Notes under the pieces: generated by a model | The model's database searches: none | Seen by the model: only the letters and a program-made list of their open reading frames with translations | What the model was told of the DNA's origin: nothing | Program-made: the position numbers and the translations under genes | Shown: piece after piece, positions 6,704 through 13,700 of the stretch | How the letters are laid out: each line of letters begins with the position of its first letter | Position numbering within the stretch: position 1 is the stretch's first letter | Assembly (NCBI GenBank): GCA_910587305.1 | Contig: CAJUKV010000051.1 | Coordinates: forward strand, 1 to 21,723 | DNA from: an uncultured Lachnospiraceae bacterium | GTDB lineage: Bacteria > Bacillota > Clostridia > Lachnospirales > Lachnospiraceae | DNA: 21,723 nt | Direction of reading: 5' to 3'

Positions 6704-6769
6704 GCATCATTTTATCATCATTCTCGCATCATAGTTCCATCATTTTTGCATCAAATCTGCATCATCTTT
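6704..6769. repeat. Six-unit 11-bp direct repeat array (NCATCA + 5 bases)
   Basis: GCATCA or a one-base variant (TCATCA, CCATCA) starts at 6704, 6715, 6726, 6737, 6748 and 6759, exactly 11 bp apart, with T-rich 5-base spacers. On the minus strand the units read TGATGC after A-rich spacers. The period is close to one DNA helical turn, so all copies face nearly the same side. It lies in the spacer between the 276-aa protein gene and the amidase-deacetylase gene. Confidence 0.85.
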
Positions 6770-6786
6770 CGCTTTCCTTTTACCAT
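6751..6786 (-). CDS. Possible 11-codon leader peptide
   Basis: ATG at 6786, 8 nt after an excellent GGGAGG (6795-6800), opens a reading frame of 11 codons, MVKGKRKMMQI, ending inside the 11-bp repeat array. The strong ribosome-binding site is 14 nt beyond the previous gene's stop and has no longer frame to serve. It could be a leader peptide, or the relic of a start whose gene was disrupted by the repeats. There is no homology argument. Confidence 0.25.
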   Translation of the reverse strand: MVKGKRKMMQI

Positions 6787-6813
6787 TGAAAAAACCTCCC
6801 TCGTATCTGCAGC

Positions 6814-7644
6814 TTACTTTGATATTTTCAGGAAAAATTCGTTTATTCCCTCATAAAATCCTATCGTCACAATGCATTTTTCCTCTCCCGTCCCTGAAAA
6901 CGCATATTTCCTGTAATAGGTAGCCGACTCAAGCAGCGGGTTATCCGTCTCGTAAGGCTCGGGGCTGTCAAGCCCCATATATTCGCTCCACTTCTCAATA
7001 ACCGCGTCCGTATCGATATCCTCCCAGGTATATTCTGTCCTTACATACCACTCGTAGATCTTCCCGTCGTCCGCATCCACATAGGCGTCCAAAAGCCGGT
7101 TTCCTTTATCCGCGTTTTTTTTGCTGTTGGAAAGGCTCACCTTCCATACCGCCACATTATTTCTTGGCTCTAACACATCGATAGCGGAATATAACACCGC
7201 GTCATAATCGTTACTGTTTACCTCTCTCACCGTTTCCGGTAAAATACCAAGTTCCTTTAAGGAGGCAAGCATTTCATTGCAGGTGGAGAAAATTTCTCCT
7301 CTGGTTATTTCCCTTCCGGTAGGGCCTCTGTGGTTCACCACAAAAGCGTAAGTGCCTTCTAACTCCTGGTAATCCGTTTCTTCCCTCTCTAATCTGGTAA
7401 GGGCGCTTTGTTCGCTTTGGGGAAGGCTTTGGCTGTTTAAACACTGTGATAAAATAAAAAGCTTCTCGCTCCCCTCGAGCCTGTACCGATATCCCTGCCC
7501 CTCTCCCTCGGAGGTTTGAGTGCTAATCCTGTCAAGTACCGTCCGGTCCCTGTACCCGGTAAGCATTTCAGGGCCCCAGATGGACGCCGCCATAACGGTA
7601 ACCGCAAAGAAAACCAGTGCAAAATTAATGGTCGATTTCTTCAT
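6814..7644 (-). CDS. Membrane-anchored extracytoplasmic protein of unknown function, next to the sensor kinase
   Basis: A 276-aa protein with one N-terminal hydrophobic segment (about 7-22) and a soluble remainder facing outward. I do not recognise a named family. The segment LLDAYVDADDGKIYEWYVRTEYTWED (about 182-207) resembles the strand-turn-strand of PepSY-like domains ('vDa.tGkI'). Its ATG overlaps the 3' end of the kinase gene by 20 nt in another frame, with GGAGG 6 nt upstream inside the kinase gene, so the two are translationally coupled. The arrangement recalls WalK followed by YycH/YycI, membrane proteins that modulate a kinase, but I see no sequence match to those. A role in sensing or tuning the kinase is inference from position. 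Confidence 0.7.
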   Translation of the reverse strand: MKKSTINFALVFFAVTVMAASIWGPEMLTGYRDRTVLDRISTQTSEGEGQGYRYRLEGSEKLFILSQCLNSQSLPQSEQSALTRLEREETDYQELEGTYAFVVNHRGPTGREITRGEIFSTCNEMLASLKELGILPETVREVNSNDYDAVLYSAIDVLEPRNNVAVWKVSLSNSKKNADKGNRLLDAYVDADDGKIYEWYVRTEYTWEDIDTDAVIEKWSEYMGLDSPEPYETDNPLLESATYYRKYAFSGTGEEKCIVTIGFYEGINEFFLKISK

Positions 7645-9052
7645 CCCCGGCCTCCTTTCTGCTTGGGAGAAGAAAGCTCACCTTTGTCCCTTCCCCCAGA
7701 ACGCTTTCTACCTCAAGAGCGCTGTTATGTAAAGACAAAATTTCCGTGCAAAGGGAAAGTCCAAGTCCTGCCCCGTTCCGGCTTCTGGATCTTGATTTGT
7801 CAATCATATAAAAGGCCTTTGTGATTTTTTGTATCTCCGGCTGGGGCATTCCAATACCATGATCCTTTACGCTAAACCGGTAGCCCCCTTCCTCTTTCTT
7901 TCCGGACACTTCTATCACAGCCCCCGGCTCCGAAGCCTTACAGGCATTGTCAAGGAGGTTGATGAGCACTGTGATAATCATATTGCTCTCCGCCCACACC
8001 ATAGCCTTGTCATAAGAATAGGAAAACTCCATATCCTCGTTGGTCTTAAACATATCTTTTAAATACAGAAATAGGCTTTCCGCCGTAACCTCCTGGAACT
8101 GAGCCTGTCCATGTCTGGTGACCATGATATCCAAAAGCCTTATGGACATGGCTTCCAGACGTTTTCCTTCCGTATAGATATAATTGGCGGATAAAAAACT
8201 TTTCTCCTCATCCAGCTTTCTGGATCTTAACATATCCGCATATCCGATAATGGCAGTCAGCGGCGTTTTCAGCTCATGGGCAAAAGCGCCCACAAAATCT
8301 TCCTTCGCCTGTATCTCATCTTCCAGCTTATTAATGTTTTCCTCCAAAGCCTCCGCCATCTGGTTAAAGTCTAAGGTGAGCTGCCCCAATTCGTCGTTGC
8401 TCACCTGTCTTGCCCTGTAATCGTAATCTCCTTCCGCCATGCGTTTGGTCGCCCTGGTAAGCAGGCGGATAGGCTTGGTAAGCCAGGAGGCAATCAGATG
8501 CATGATGACGATTCCCAAAATAAGCATCACCACCGTCACACGCCTGTACACACGAAACCCCAGCGCCCTCTCGTTAAACACCTCCGAGACATCCCTTAGG
8601 GTTTCTAAATAAAGCACCCTGTCAAGGGCATTCACCGCGCTGCCGGTCTGAATATAATAAGCTCCGTTTAAGCAGATGGTCCGGTAAGCCTTGGTAACCT
8701 CGTCTATCTGCCCCAGCAGTTCCTCATCCGGCTCAAACCCGTCGCTGGCATAGAGAGCTTTTTTTTCTTCATCCGAAAGGCGCAGCATACGGCTGGTATT
8801 TTGCCCGCTTCTTTCCAAATTGGCCGCAATCTGCCCCACCGTATTATCCTGCAGCACATCGTACTTGGCGGGCACATTTAATGCTGCCGTCTCAAAAGCA
8901 AAGCACAGAATGCTGTTTTCATCAAGCGCCTGCTTCGCCTCCCTTGCCAGAGAGGTTTCAAACACATAATTTACAAAGTAAAATCCGCTAAAGCCTAAGG
9001 CAATTGCCATGACAATAATCGTCCATAAAAGCAGTTTTAAAGAAAACTTCAT
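7625..9052 (-). CDS. Two-component sensor histidine kinase (HAMP-HisKA-HATPase)
   Basis: A 475-aa membrane kinase. TM1 is about 7-29, an extracytoplasmic sensor domain 30-170 shows no family I can name, TM2 is about 172-190, HAMP about 190-243, and HisKA has the phospho-acceptor H259 (FAHELKTPLT). The ATPase domain has the N box around N369 (LINLLDNACKAS), G1 DHGIGM (397-402) and G2 GAGLGLS (427-433). All catalytic motifs are intact. GGAG lies 7 nt before the ATG. It follows its response regulator by 86 nt and overlaps the next gene by 20 nt. The stimulus is unknown; the neighbouring secreted protein and cell-wall enzyme suggest an envelope signal. Confidence 0.94.
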   Translation of the reverse strand: MKFSLKLLLWTIIVMAIALGFSGFYFVNYVFETSLAREAKQALDENSILCFAFETAALNVPAKYDVLQDNTVGQIAANLERSGQNTSRMLRLSDEEKKALYASDGFEPDEELLGQIDEVTKAYRTICLNGAYYIQTGSAVNALDRVLYLETLRDVSEVFNERALGFRVYRRVTVVMLILGIVIMHLIASWLTKPIRLLTRATKRMAEGDYDYRARQVSNDELGQLTLDFNQMAEALEENINKLEDEIQAKEDFVGAFAHELKTPLTAIIGYADMLRSRKLDEEKSFLSANYIYTEGKRLEAMSIRLLDIMVTRHGQAQFQEVTAESLFLYLKDMFKTNEDMEFSYSYDKAMVWAESNMIITVLINLLDNACKASEPGAVIEVSGKKEEGGYRFSVKDHGIGMPQPEIQKITKAFYMIDKSRSRSRNGAGLGLSLCTEILSLHNSALEVESVLGEGTKVSFLLPSRKEAGDEEIDH

Positions 9053-9094
9053 TTCATTTCTCCATACGGGTCAAACCCCACGGCAGTCGCCAAA

Positions 9095-9114
9095 TGGACA
9101 TGCCAACATGTCCA
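9095..9114. other. Palindrome between response regulator and kinase genes
   Basis: TGGACATG (9095-9102) and CATGTCCA (9107-9114) are perfect inverted arms around CCAA. It sits mid-way in the 86-nt gap. No T-run follows on the minus strand, so it is not a standard terminator. It may be an mRNA processing or stability hairpin that sets the regulator:kinase ratio, or a DNA-binding site. Confidence 0.5.
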
Positions 9115-9138
9115 CCCGGCTTATTGCCTGTGGAAAGC

Positions 9139-9798
9139 TCAATCGGCTACTTCAAGACGATAGCCGACCTTATATACCGCCACCAGATTCTGTTCCCATC
9201 CCAGCTTCTTCCGAAGACGCTGCACATGCAAATCTAAGGTACGGCTGTCCCCAAAATACTCGTCCCCCCAGACTTTTTCATACAAAGCTTCCCGAAAAAG
9301 CGCCACGTTTTTATTTTGCATAAACAGTACCAAAAGGCCAAACTCCTTGTTGGTCAAAACGACTTCCTTTCCGTTCTTTAAAACCCTGCGGGCCTCCACA
9401 TCCACCACAATATTTCCTACGGTCAGCATTTTATCCGTCTTATTGTAACGGCGCAGCACGGCCTCCACTCTTGCCACCAGCTCCACCACGTCAAAGGGCT
9501 TTACCAGATAATCGTCGGCTCCTAACTTAAGCCCCTTCACTCTGTCCTTCACTTCATGCTTCGCCGTAATGAAAATCACCGGAATTTTTAAGGGGCGCAC
9601 ATATTCCATCACATCATATCCGTCCGCCCCGGGCAGCATGATATCTAATAAAATCAGGTCATAATTTTCTTTTTCTATCAAATCAATGGCGTCTAAACCG
9701 TTTTGCACGGATGTGCAGCGGTAACCGGACGCCGATAAATTTAAGTCTATCAAATCGCAAATTGGTTTTTCATCGTCCACTATTAAAATCTTTATCAT
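9139..9798 (-). CDS. OmpR/PhoB-family response regulator
   Basis: A 219-aa DNA-binding regulator phosphorylated by the adjacent kinase. The receiver domain (1-115) has D8-D9, phospho-acceptor D52 (LLDIMLPG), T78 (ITAK) and K100 (LVKPFD). The C-terminal winged helix (about 130-219) has LTNKEFGLLVLFMQNKN, VWGDEYFGDSRTLDLHVQRLRKKLG and VYKVGYRLE, the OmpR-type recognition and wing elements. I start at 9798: this ATG overlaps the stop of the upstream gene (ATGA) and gives the classic MIKILIVDDE opening. The frame is open 7 codons further, with no better site. Confidence 0.95.
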   Translation of the reverse strand: MIKILIVDDEKPICDLIDLNLSASGYRCTSVQNGLDAIDLIEKENYDLILLDIMLPGADGYDVMEYVRPLKIPVIFITAKHEVKDRVKGLKLGADDYLVKPFDVVELVARVEAVLRRYNKTDKMLTVGNIVVDVEARRVLKNGKEVVLTNKEFGLLVLFMQNKNVALFREALYEKVWGDEYFGDSRTLDLHVQRLRKKLGWEQNLVAVYKVGYRLEVAD

Positions 9799-10955
9799 TC
9801 TTCCGTATTCCACCCCCAATAGGATCTTGCCTTTTCCACAATCCCCGACATGGTATCATCCTCCCCGCAGGGGTATTGCTTCTTTATCTGTGTATCCTCA
9901 TAAAAACTGCCCGTCCGTTGATAATAAATGGAATAATCGCTTTCCGTCAGCATTTCGTTCCCATTCCCCTCATAGCTGTAACGGGCAAACACTACAATGT
10001 CTTTCATCCCATCCCCGTCGATATCCCTACAGGCAATTCCCTTTAAGGCATAAAGATTATCGAAATCGCCCATGGGCTGAAAACTCCACACAATATATCC
10101 CTGTTCGTTCACCAGATATATCATAAAGGTTGCAAAATTCGCCATGGTATAAGTTCCCGGCACCACCTCAAGCCTTCCGAACTTCTCAAACTGTCTGTAA
10201 TGGCACTGTTCCTTTGCAATCTCAAAACCGTTATCCAAAAGCTCTTTTTTCGTAGCCGCCGTGTAAAGAAATTCCGCAGAATCCCCGTCCCTCACGAAGG
10301 CCACGATGCTTTCCACACTTTTATTCATGCCAAACCGGTTGATTTTATCCGAAATTCTGTAGTCCCTATAAAAACTTTGCTCATCCTGAAACAGCACGTC
10401 CCCTACCTTATAAGGCTTGCCTGCATAGGATCCCCTGTCGTTAACGCAGGTGGTGATCAGAACAATGTCCATCAGATCGTCCCCATTTAATTCCTGAAAG
10501 GAAATTGCCTTAAGCTCCCTTATGGGCTGCTTCATCTGTCCCGTGTTCCTGCCGTTGGCTTCAAGCTGATCTGTCTTGTACACCACATTGCCGTCCTCGT
10601 CCGCAAAAAAAAGCGCCAGCCTGTTATATGCTTTATCAAGGGCCGGTATCAGGTAAACCTGTCCGAAGCCTTCGGTTTCTATGGAAAAAATCTGATCCTC
10701 GATAACGCCAAATCCCGCCTGCTCAATTTCCGGCTGTCTGGTAATTTCCGAAAAACGTTTCCGGTAGCTTTGATATTCATCCAAAAGCGTTTTATCCCCA
10801 TCCGCGCCTTTTGCCTCCATGGATAATGGGGATGACAAAAGCAGCATACAGGCGCAGACTCCTCTAAGCAGGATGGATACAGTTTCTTTTGCGATTCCCT
10901 TTTTTAACAATGCGTTTTTCAAAATTGTCACCGGCTTTTCTTTGGCTGATTTCAT
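9795..10955 (-). CDS. Secreted protein with FG-GAP/VCBS-like calcium-binding repeats, first gene of the two-component locus
   Basis: A 386-aa protein. A hydrophobic stretch at about 27-46, after a basic N-terminus, looks like a signal peptide or anchor. Two segments follow the FG-GAP/VCBS repeat pattern: ELNGDDLMDIVLIT (155-168) and DIDGDGMKDIVVFARY (311-326), the second with a full DxDxDGxxD calcium-loop motif. FADEDGNVVYKT (117-128) and LVNEQGYIVWSF (281-292) look like related blades, so a small beta-propeller-type fold is plausible. Its stop overlaps the start of the response regulator gene (ATGA), so the two are tightly coupled. No Shine-Dalgarno is visible before the ATG and the predicted leader is only about 20 nt. 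An extracytoplasmic sensing role is inference. Confidence 0.7.
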   Translation of the reverse strand: MKSAKEKPVTILKNALLKKGIAKETVSILLRGVCACMLLLSSPLSMEAKGADGDKTLLDEYQSYRKRFSEITRQPEIEQAGFGVIEDQIFSIETEGFGQVYLIPALDKAYNRLALFFADEDGNVVYKTDQLEANGRNTGQMKQPIRELKAISFQELNGDDLMDIVLITTCVNDRGSYAGKPYKVGDVLFQDEQSFYRDYRISDKINRFGMNKSVESIVAFVRDGDSAEFLYTAATKKELLDNGFEIAKEQCHYRQFEKFGRLEVVPGTYTMANFATFMIYLVNEQGYIVWSFQPMGDFDNLYALKGIACRDIDGDGMKDIVVFARYSYEGNGNEMLTESDYSIYYQRTGSFYEDTQIKKQYPCGEDDTMSGIVEKARSYWGWNTEE

Positions 10956-10981
10956 TTTCGTTGGGTAATGTGTTTTGCATT

Positions 10982-11010
10982 ATTTTATCACAAGCTGATT
11001 TACCGTACAA
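10982..11010 (-). promoter_or_regulatory. Promoter of the VCBS-protein / two-component operon
   Basis: On the minus strand, TTGTAC (11005-11010), 17 nt, TAAAAT (10982-10987). A TTGACA lies slightly upstream, inside the terminator region, but matches no -10 box as well. The predicted start near 10975 lies about 20 nt before the ATG. Confidence 0.55.
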
Positions 11011-11044
11011 TAAAAAAGAGTGTCAATATTACCTGGCACTCTTT
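11011..11044 (-). terminator. Intrinsic terminator after the 55-aa protein gene
   Basis: AAAGAGTG (11015-11022) and CACTCTTT (11037-11044) form a perfect 8-bp stem with a 14-nt loop. On the minus strand the stem is followed by TTTTTTA. It separates the 55-aa gene from the operon promoter immediately downstream. Confidence 0.75.
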
Positions 11045-11064
11045 AATAAAGAAGAACTATTATT

Positions 11065-11232
11065 TTATTCATTCCTAATCGGCGGTTGCTGGTAAAGTTT
11101 TCGGTTAATTTGCCGCCTCTCAATTTCAATCTGTTTTAACGCCGCTTCGTCTTGTGTAACGGCTTCAATCCGCTCCAGGATAGAAAGCTGATCAAAAAGA
11201 TTACAATTGATTTCTTTTTCATGAGTTGGCAT
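11065..11232 (-). CDS. Small 55-aa protein of unknown function
   Basis: ATG at 11232 has an ideal AGGAGGT 8 nt upstream and opens 55 codons ending in TAA, 20 nt before a good terminator. The product starts MPTHEKEINCNLFDQLSILE and ends QQPPIRNE. The middle part (about residues 14-49, LSILERIEAV and KQIEIERRQINRKLY) is charged and strongly helical, with no membrane segment and one cysteine. I do not recognise the family. The combination of ribosome-binding site, terminator and possible extended -10 promoter (11283-11291) argues that it is a real gene. It lies 119 nt after the metal ATPase gene on the same strand, so it could also be co-transcribed with it. Confidence 0.75.
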   Translation of the reverse strand: MPTHEKEINCNLFDQLSILERIEAVTQDEAALKQIEIERRQINRKLYQQPPIRNE

Positions 11233-11282
11233 ACCGTTTCACCTCCTAAAACCTGACTAAAAAAGTTATTCGTTATGCCTTT

Positions 11283-11311
11283 ATTGTATCATGATTTCCT
11301 GCCTATTGCTA
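11283..11311 (-). promoter_or_regulatory. Possible extended -10 promoter for the 55-aa gene
   Basis: On the minus strand, TGATACAAT (11283-11291) is an extended -10 element; the hexamer 17 nt upstream, TAGCAA (11306-11311), is a poor -35. Confidence 0.35.
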
Positions 11312-11351
11312 CATGTATTTGTTATACGTCTTCTGCAAATTTATTTATCTG

Positions 11352-13220
11352 CTACTTAATTTTCAGCGCCCGCATAGCGTTTAAAATCGCGATTACGGAA
11401 ACCCCCACGTCTGCAAATACTGCCTCCCACATATTGGCAAGGCCAAAGGCTCCGAGGAGCAGTACCAGCGCTTTTACCGCCAGGGCAAAGATGATATTCT
11501 GCTTTACAATCCGCAAGGTTTTTCTCGCGATTTTGACTACCGACGCGATTTTTCCCACATCGTCGTCCATCAAAACCACGTCCGCGGCTTCAATTGCCGC
11601 ATCTGACCCCATGCTGCCCATGGCAATGCCTATATCCGCTCTGGTGAGCACCGGCGCGTCGTTGATTCCGTCTCCCACAAAGGCCAGCTTTTCTTTTCCC
11701 TCCTGAGCTTTTAAAAGCTCCTCCACTTTCGCCACCTTATCTCCCGGAAGAAGCTCGGCGTGCACCTCGTCGATTCCAATTTCCCCGGCCACCGCCCGGG
11801 CCGCCTGCTGCCTGTCTCCGGTCAGCATAACGCACTTTTTAACGCCCACCTGCTTCATGCTTTGGATAGCCTCTACGGCTCCCTCTTTTATGGTGTCCGA
11901 AATGACAATCGCTCCCATATATTTGCCTTCGCAGGCCCCATGGACAATCGTTCCCATGCTTTCAAGGGGGATGCAGGCAACGTCATTATTTGCCATCAGC
12001 TTTTCATTTCCCAGCAGCACTTCCCTGCCGTCCACCAAAACCCTGATTCCTTCTCCGGCAATTTCCTCCGCCTTACCTACCCGGTTCATATCTAAGGTTT
12101 TTCCATAAGCCTCTCTGATAGAGCCCGCTATGGGATGGTTGGAATACCCCTCCCCCAAAGCTGCCATTTCCAGAAGTTCTTCCCTGCCGCAGCCTGCCGG
12201 ACGAATTTCCTGTACCTTAAATTCTCCTTTGGTGAGAGTTCCTGTCTTATCAAAAACAATTGTGGTCATTTCCGCAACCGCTTCCAGATAATTGCTTCCC
12301 TTTACCAAAATTCCCAGCTTAGAGGATGCGCCAATCCCGCCAAAGAAGCCGAGGGGAACCGAGATAACAAGGGCGCAGGGACAGGAAATTACCAGAAATA
12401 TGCAGGCTCTTTGTATCCATTCGCCCCATCCGCCCCCTAAAATAAGCGGAGGAAGCAGAGCAAGGATTACCGCGCCTACGGTCACTATCGGGGTATAATA
12501 TTTTGCAAATTTGGTAATAAAATTTTCTACCTTGGCCTTTTTGCTGCTGGCATTTTCCACCAGCTCTAAAATTTTCGCCACGGTGGAATCCTCAAATTCC
12601 TTGGATACCCGGACTTTTAAAGTCCCGCTTCCGTTTACGCAGCCGCTGATAACTTCATCTCCCCGGGAAGCTCTGCGCGGAACCGACTCTCCGGTTAAAG
12701 CCGCGGTGTCAATCAGCGACTCTCCTTCCACCACCACGCCGTCAAGGGGGATTCTCTCGCCGGGCTTAATCACAATAATGCTGCCAATCTCTACATCATC
12801 AGGATCTACCTGAATCAGTTCCCCGTCCGCCTCAATGTTGGCGTACTCCGGGCAAATATCCATCATATCGGAGATGGACTGCCGTGATTTTCCCACCGCA
12901 TAACTTTGAAACAGTTCTCCCACCTGATAAAAAAGCATAACCGCAACCGCCTCCGAGTACTCTCTCACGCCAAAGGCCCCAAAGGTCGCTATCATCATCA
13001 GGAAGTTTTCGTCAAATACCTGTCCGTGGCTGATATTTCTTGCCGCCTTAAAAATAATGTCATACCCGATCACCAGATAGGGAATCAGGTAAACCACAAA
13101 TAAAATCCATGTATCCTCTATGCCCTCCAAAAGCCCCGTGTGCTCGCAGACAAACAACCCCGCAAAAAGCACAAAAGCTATGATAATGCGGAGGAGCATT
13201 TTTTTCTGCTTTTTATTCAT
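11352..13220 (-). CDS. Heavy-metal translocating P1B-type ATPase (Zn/Cd/Pb type), lacking an N-terminal HMA domain
   Basis: A 622-aa membrane pump exporting divalent soft metals at the cost of ATP. It has the actuator motif TGES (176-179), the transport-site motif C280-P-C282, phosphorylated D324 (DKTGT), H362-P363, GDGIND (516-521), and D604 in the last helix region (FADVGVS), a residue typical of Zn/Cd/Pb (P1B-2) pumps rather than copper pumps. Members of this class usually begin with one or more CxxC HMA domains; here the chain starts directly at the first membrane helix, and the HMA is encoded by the preceding gene. I use the ATG at 13220 (GGGAG 6 nt upstream). The frame extends 35 codons further into a folded intergenic element, which I consider non-coding. 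Confidence 0.93.
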   Translation of the reverse strand: MNKKQKKMLLRIIIAFVLFAGLFVCEHTGLLEGIEDTWILFVVYLIPYLVIGYDIIFKAARNISHGQVFDENFLMMIATFGAFGVREYSEAVAVMLFYQVGELFQSYAVGKSRQSISDMMDICPEYANIEADGELIQVDPDDVEIGSIIVIKPGERIPLDGVVVEGESLIDTAALTGESVPRRASRGDEVISGCVNGSGTLKVRVSKEFEDSTVAKILELVENASSKKAKVENFITKFAKYYTPIVTVGAVILALLPPLILGGGWGEWIQRACIFLVISCPCALVISVPLGFFGGIGASSKLGILVKGSNYLEAVAEMTTIVFDKTGTLTKGEFKVQEIRPAGCGREELLEMAALGEGYSNHPIAGSIREAYGKTLDMNRVGKAEEIAGEGIRVLVDGREVLLGNEKLMANNDVACIPLESMGTIVHGACEGKYMGAIVISDTIKEGAVEAIQSMKQVGVKKCVMLTGDRQQAARAVAGEIGIDEVHAELLPGDKVAKVEELLKAQEGKEKLAFVGDGINDAPVLTRADIGIAMGSMGSDAAIEAADVVLMDDDVGKIASVVKIARKTLRIVKQNIIFALAVKALVLLLGAFGLANMWEAVFADVGVSVIAILNAMRALKIK

Positions 13221-13241
13221 AATTATCTCCCATGCCTCCAA

Positions 13242-13352
13242 CAACCTGCAAATTTGTGCCTTCATTAGCCCGCAGGTTAAGGCAGCACGGCAACGCACAT
13301 TCTTCACGCAGCTTACGGCCTGCAAATTGGGACGTCAGGCACAAATTTGTTG
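13242..13352 (-). other. Folded element A between the HMA gene and the ATPase gene
   Basis: CAAATTTGTGCC (13249-13260) and GGCACAAATTTG (13338-13349) are a perfect 12-bp inverted repeat enclosing about 77 nt. A second pair, AACCTGC (13243-13249) and GCAGGTT (13272-13278), overlaps the first by one base. CCTGCAAATT occurs twice directly (13245 and 13319). The element ends just before the ATPase Shine-Dalgarno. It shares the decamer GGCACAAATT with element B. Confidence 0.6.
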
Positions 13353-13381
13353 ATTGAAAGTCTATGCTTTTTCAATCCATA

Positions 13382-13600
13382 CTATATAAGAATTTTACAG
13401 TCCGGTTCCACCTTCGCGCAAACCTTTACCACTTCTTTCATTATTCCGTCAAACTCATCGTCCTTGGCGTCGATGGTCATCTTCTGCGTCAGAAAGCTTA
13501 CGCTGGCGTCGTTTACCCCGTCAATTTTTTTAATCGCTTCCTCCATTTTTGCGGCGCAGTTTGCACAGTCCAAATCTTCCAGTTTAAATTTCTTTTTCAT
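13382..13600 (-). CDS. Stand-alone HMA heavy-metal-binding domain protein (CopZ/CadA-N-like)
   Basis: A 72-aa soluble protein consisting of one heavy-metal-associated domain: MKKKFKLEDLDCANCAAKMEE carries the C12-x2-C15 metal site, followed by the beta-alpha-beta core IKKIDGVNDASVSFLTQKM. The DCANC signature is the form seen in the N-terminal domains of Zn/Cd ATPases, rather than the MxCxxC of copper chaperones. It presumably delivers metal to the ATPase encoded next, which lacks its own HMA. The ATG at 13600 has GGAGG 5 nt upstream; an in-frame ATG at 13612 overlaps that site. It lies between the regulator and the ATPase, with folded elements on both sides. Confidence 0.9.
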   Translation of the reverse strand: MKKKFKLEDLDCANCAAKMEEAIKKIDGVNDASVSFLTQKMTIDAKDDEFDGIMKEVVKVCAKVEPDCKILI

Positions 13601-13613
13601 TTTTTCCTCCATT

Positions 13614-13700
13614 CCGAAGCGTTTTACGCTGAAGAAGGCGAGCGAAATATCAGATTTCGCTCTGCCATATTGGAATTTGTGACGCTTCGGCACAAATTCC
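13614..13700 (-). other. Folded element B between the ArsR gene and the HMA gene, with loop-tail complementarity
   Basis: Three pairings are visible. GAGCGAAAT (13640-13648) and ATTTCGCTC (13654-13662) form a 9-bp hairpin with a 5-nt loop, extended by GGC/GCC. GGAATTTGTG (13672-13681) and CACAAATTCC (13691-13700) form a 10-bp hairpin. Its entire 9-nt loop, ACGCTTCGG (13682-13690), is complementary to CCGAAGCGT (13614-13622), which lies next to the Shine-Dalgarno of the HMA gene. In the minus-strand mRNA this allows a pseudoknot that ends at the ribosome-binding site. Confidence 0.65.

Noticed and set aside
6704..6769. CRISPR-like array
   Set aside because: The units are only 6 bp with 5-bp spacers and there are no cas genes; far too short for CRISPR.
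6253..6789. A 178-codon plus-strand frame covering both repeat arrays
   Set aside because: Low-complexity Ser/Cys/His sequence with no ribosome-binding site; the repeat units of 14 and 11 bp do not keep frame.
13221..13325. A 35-codon N-terminal extension of the metal ATPase containing several cysteines
   Set aside because: It reads through the inverted repeats of element A, has no HMA fold or CxxC in context, and a proper Shine-Dalgarno supports the ATG at 13220.
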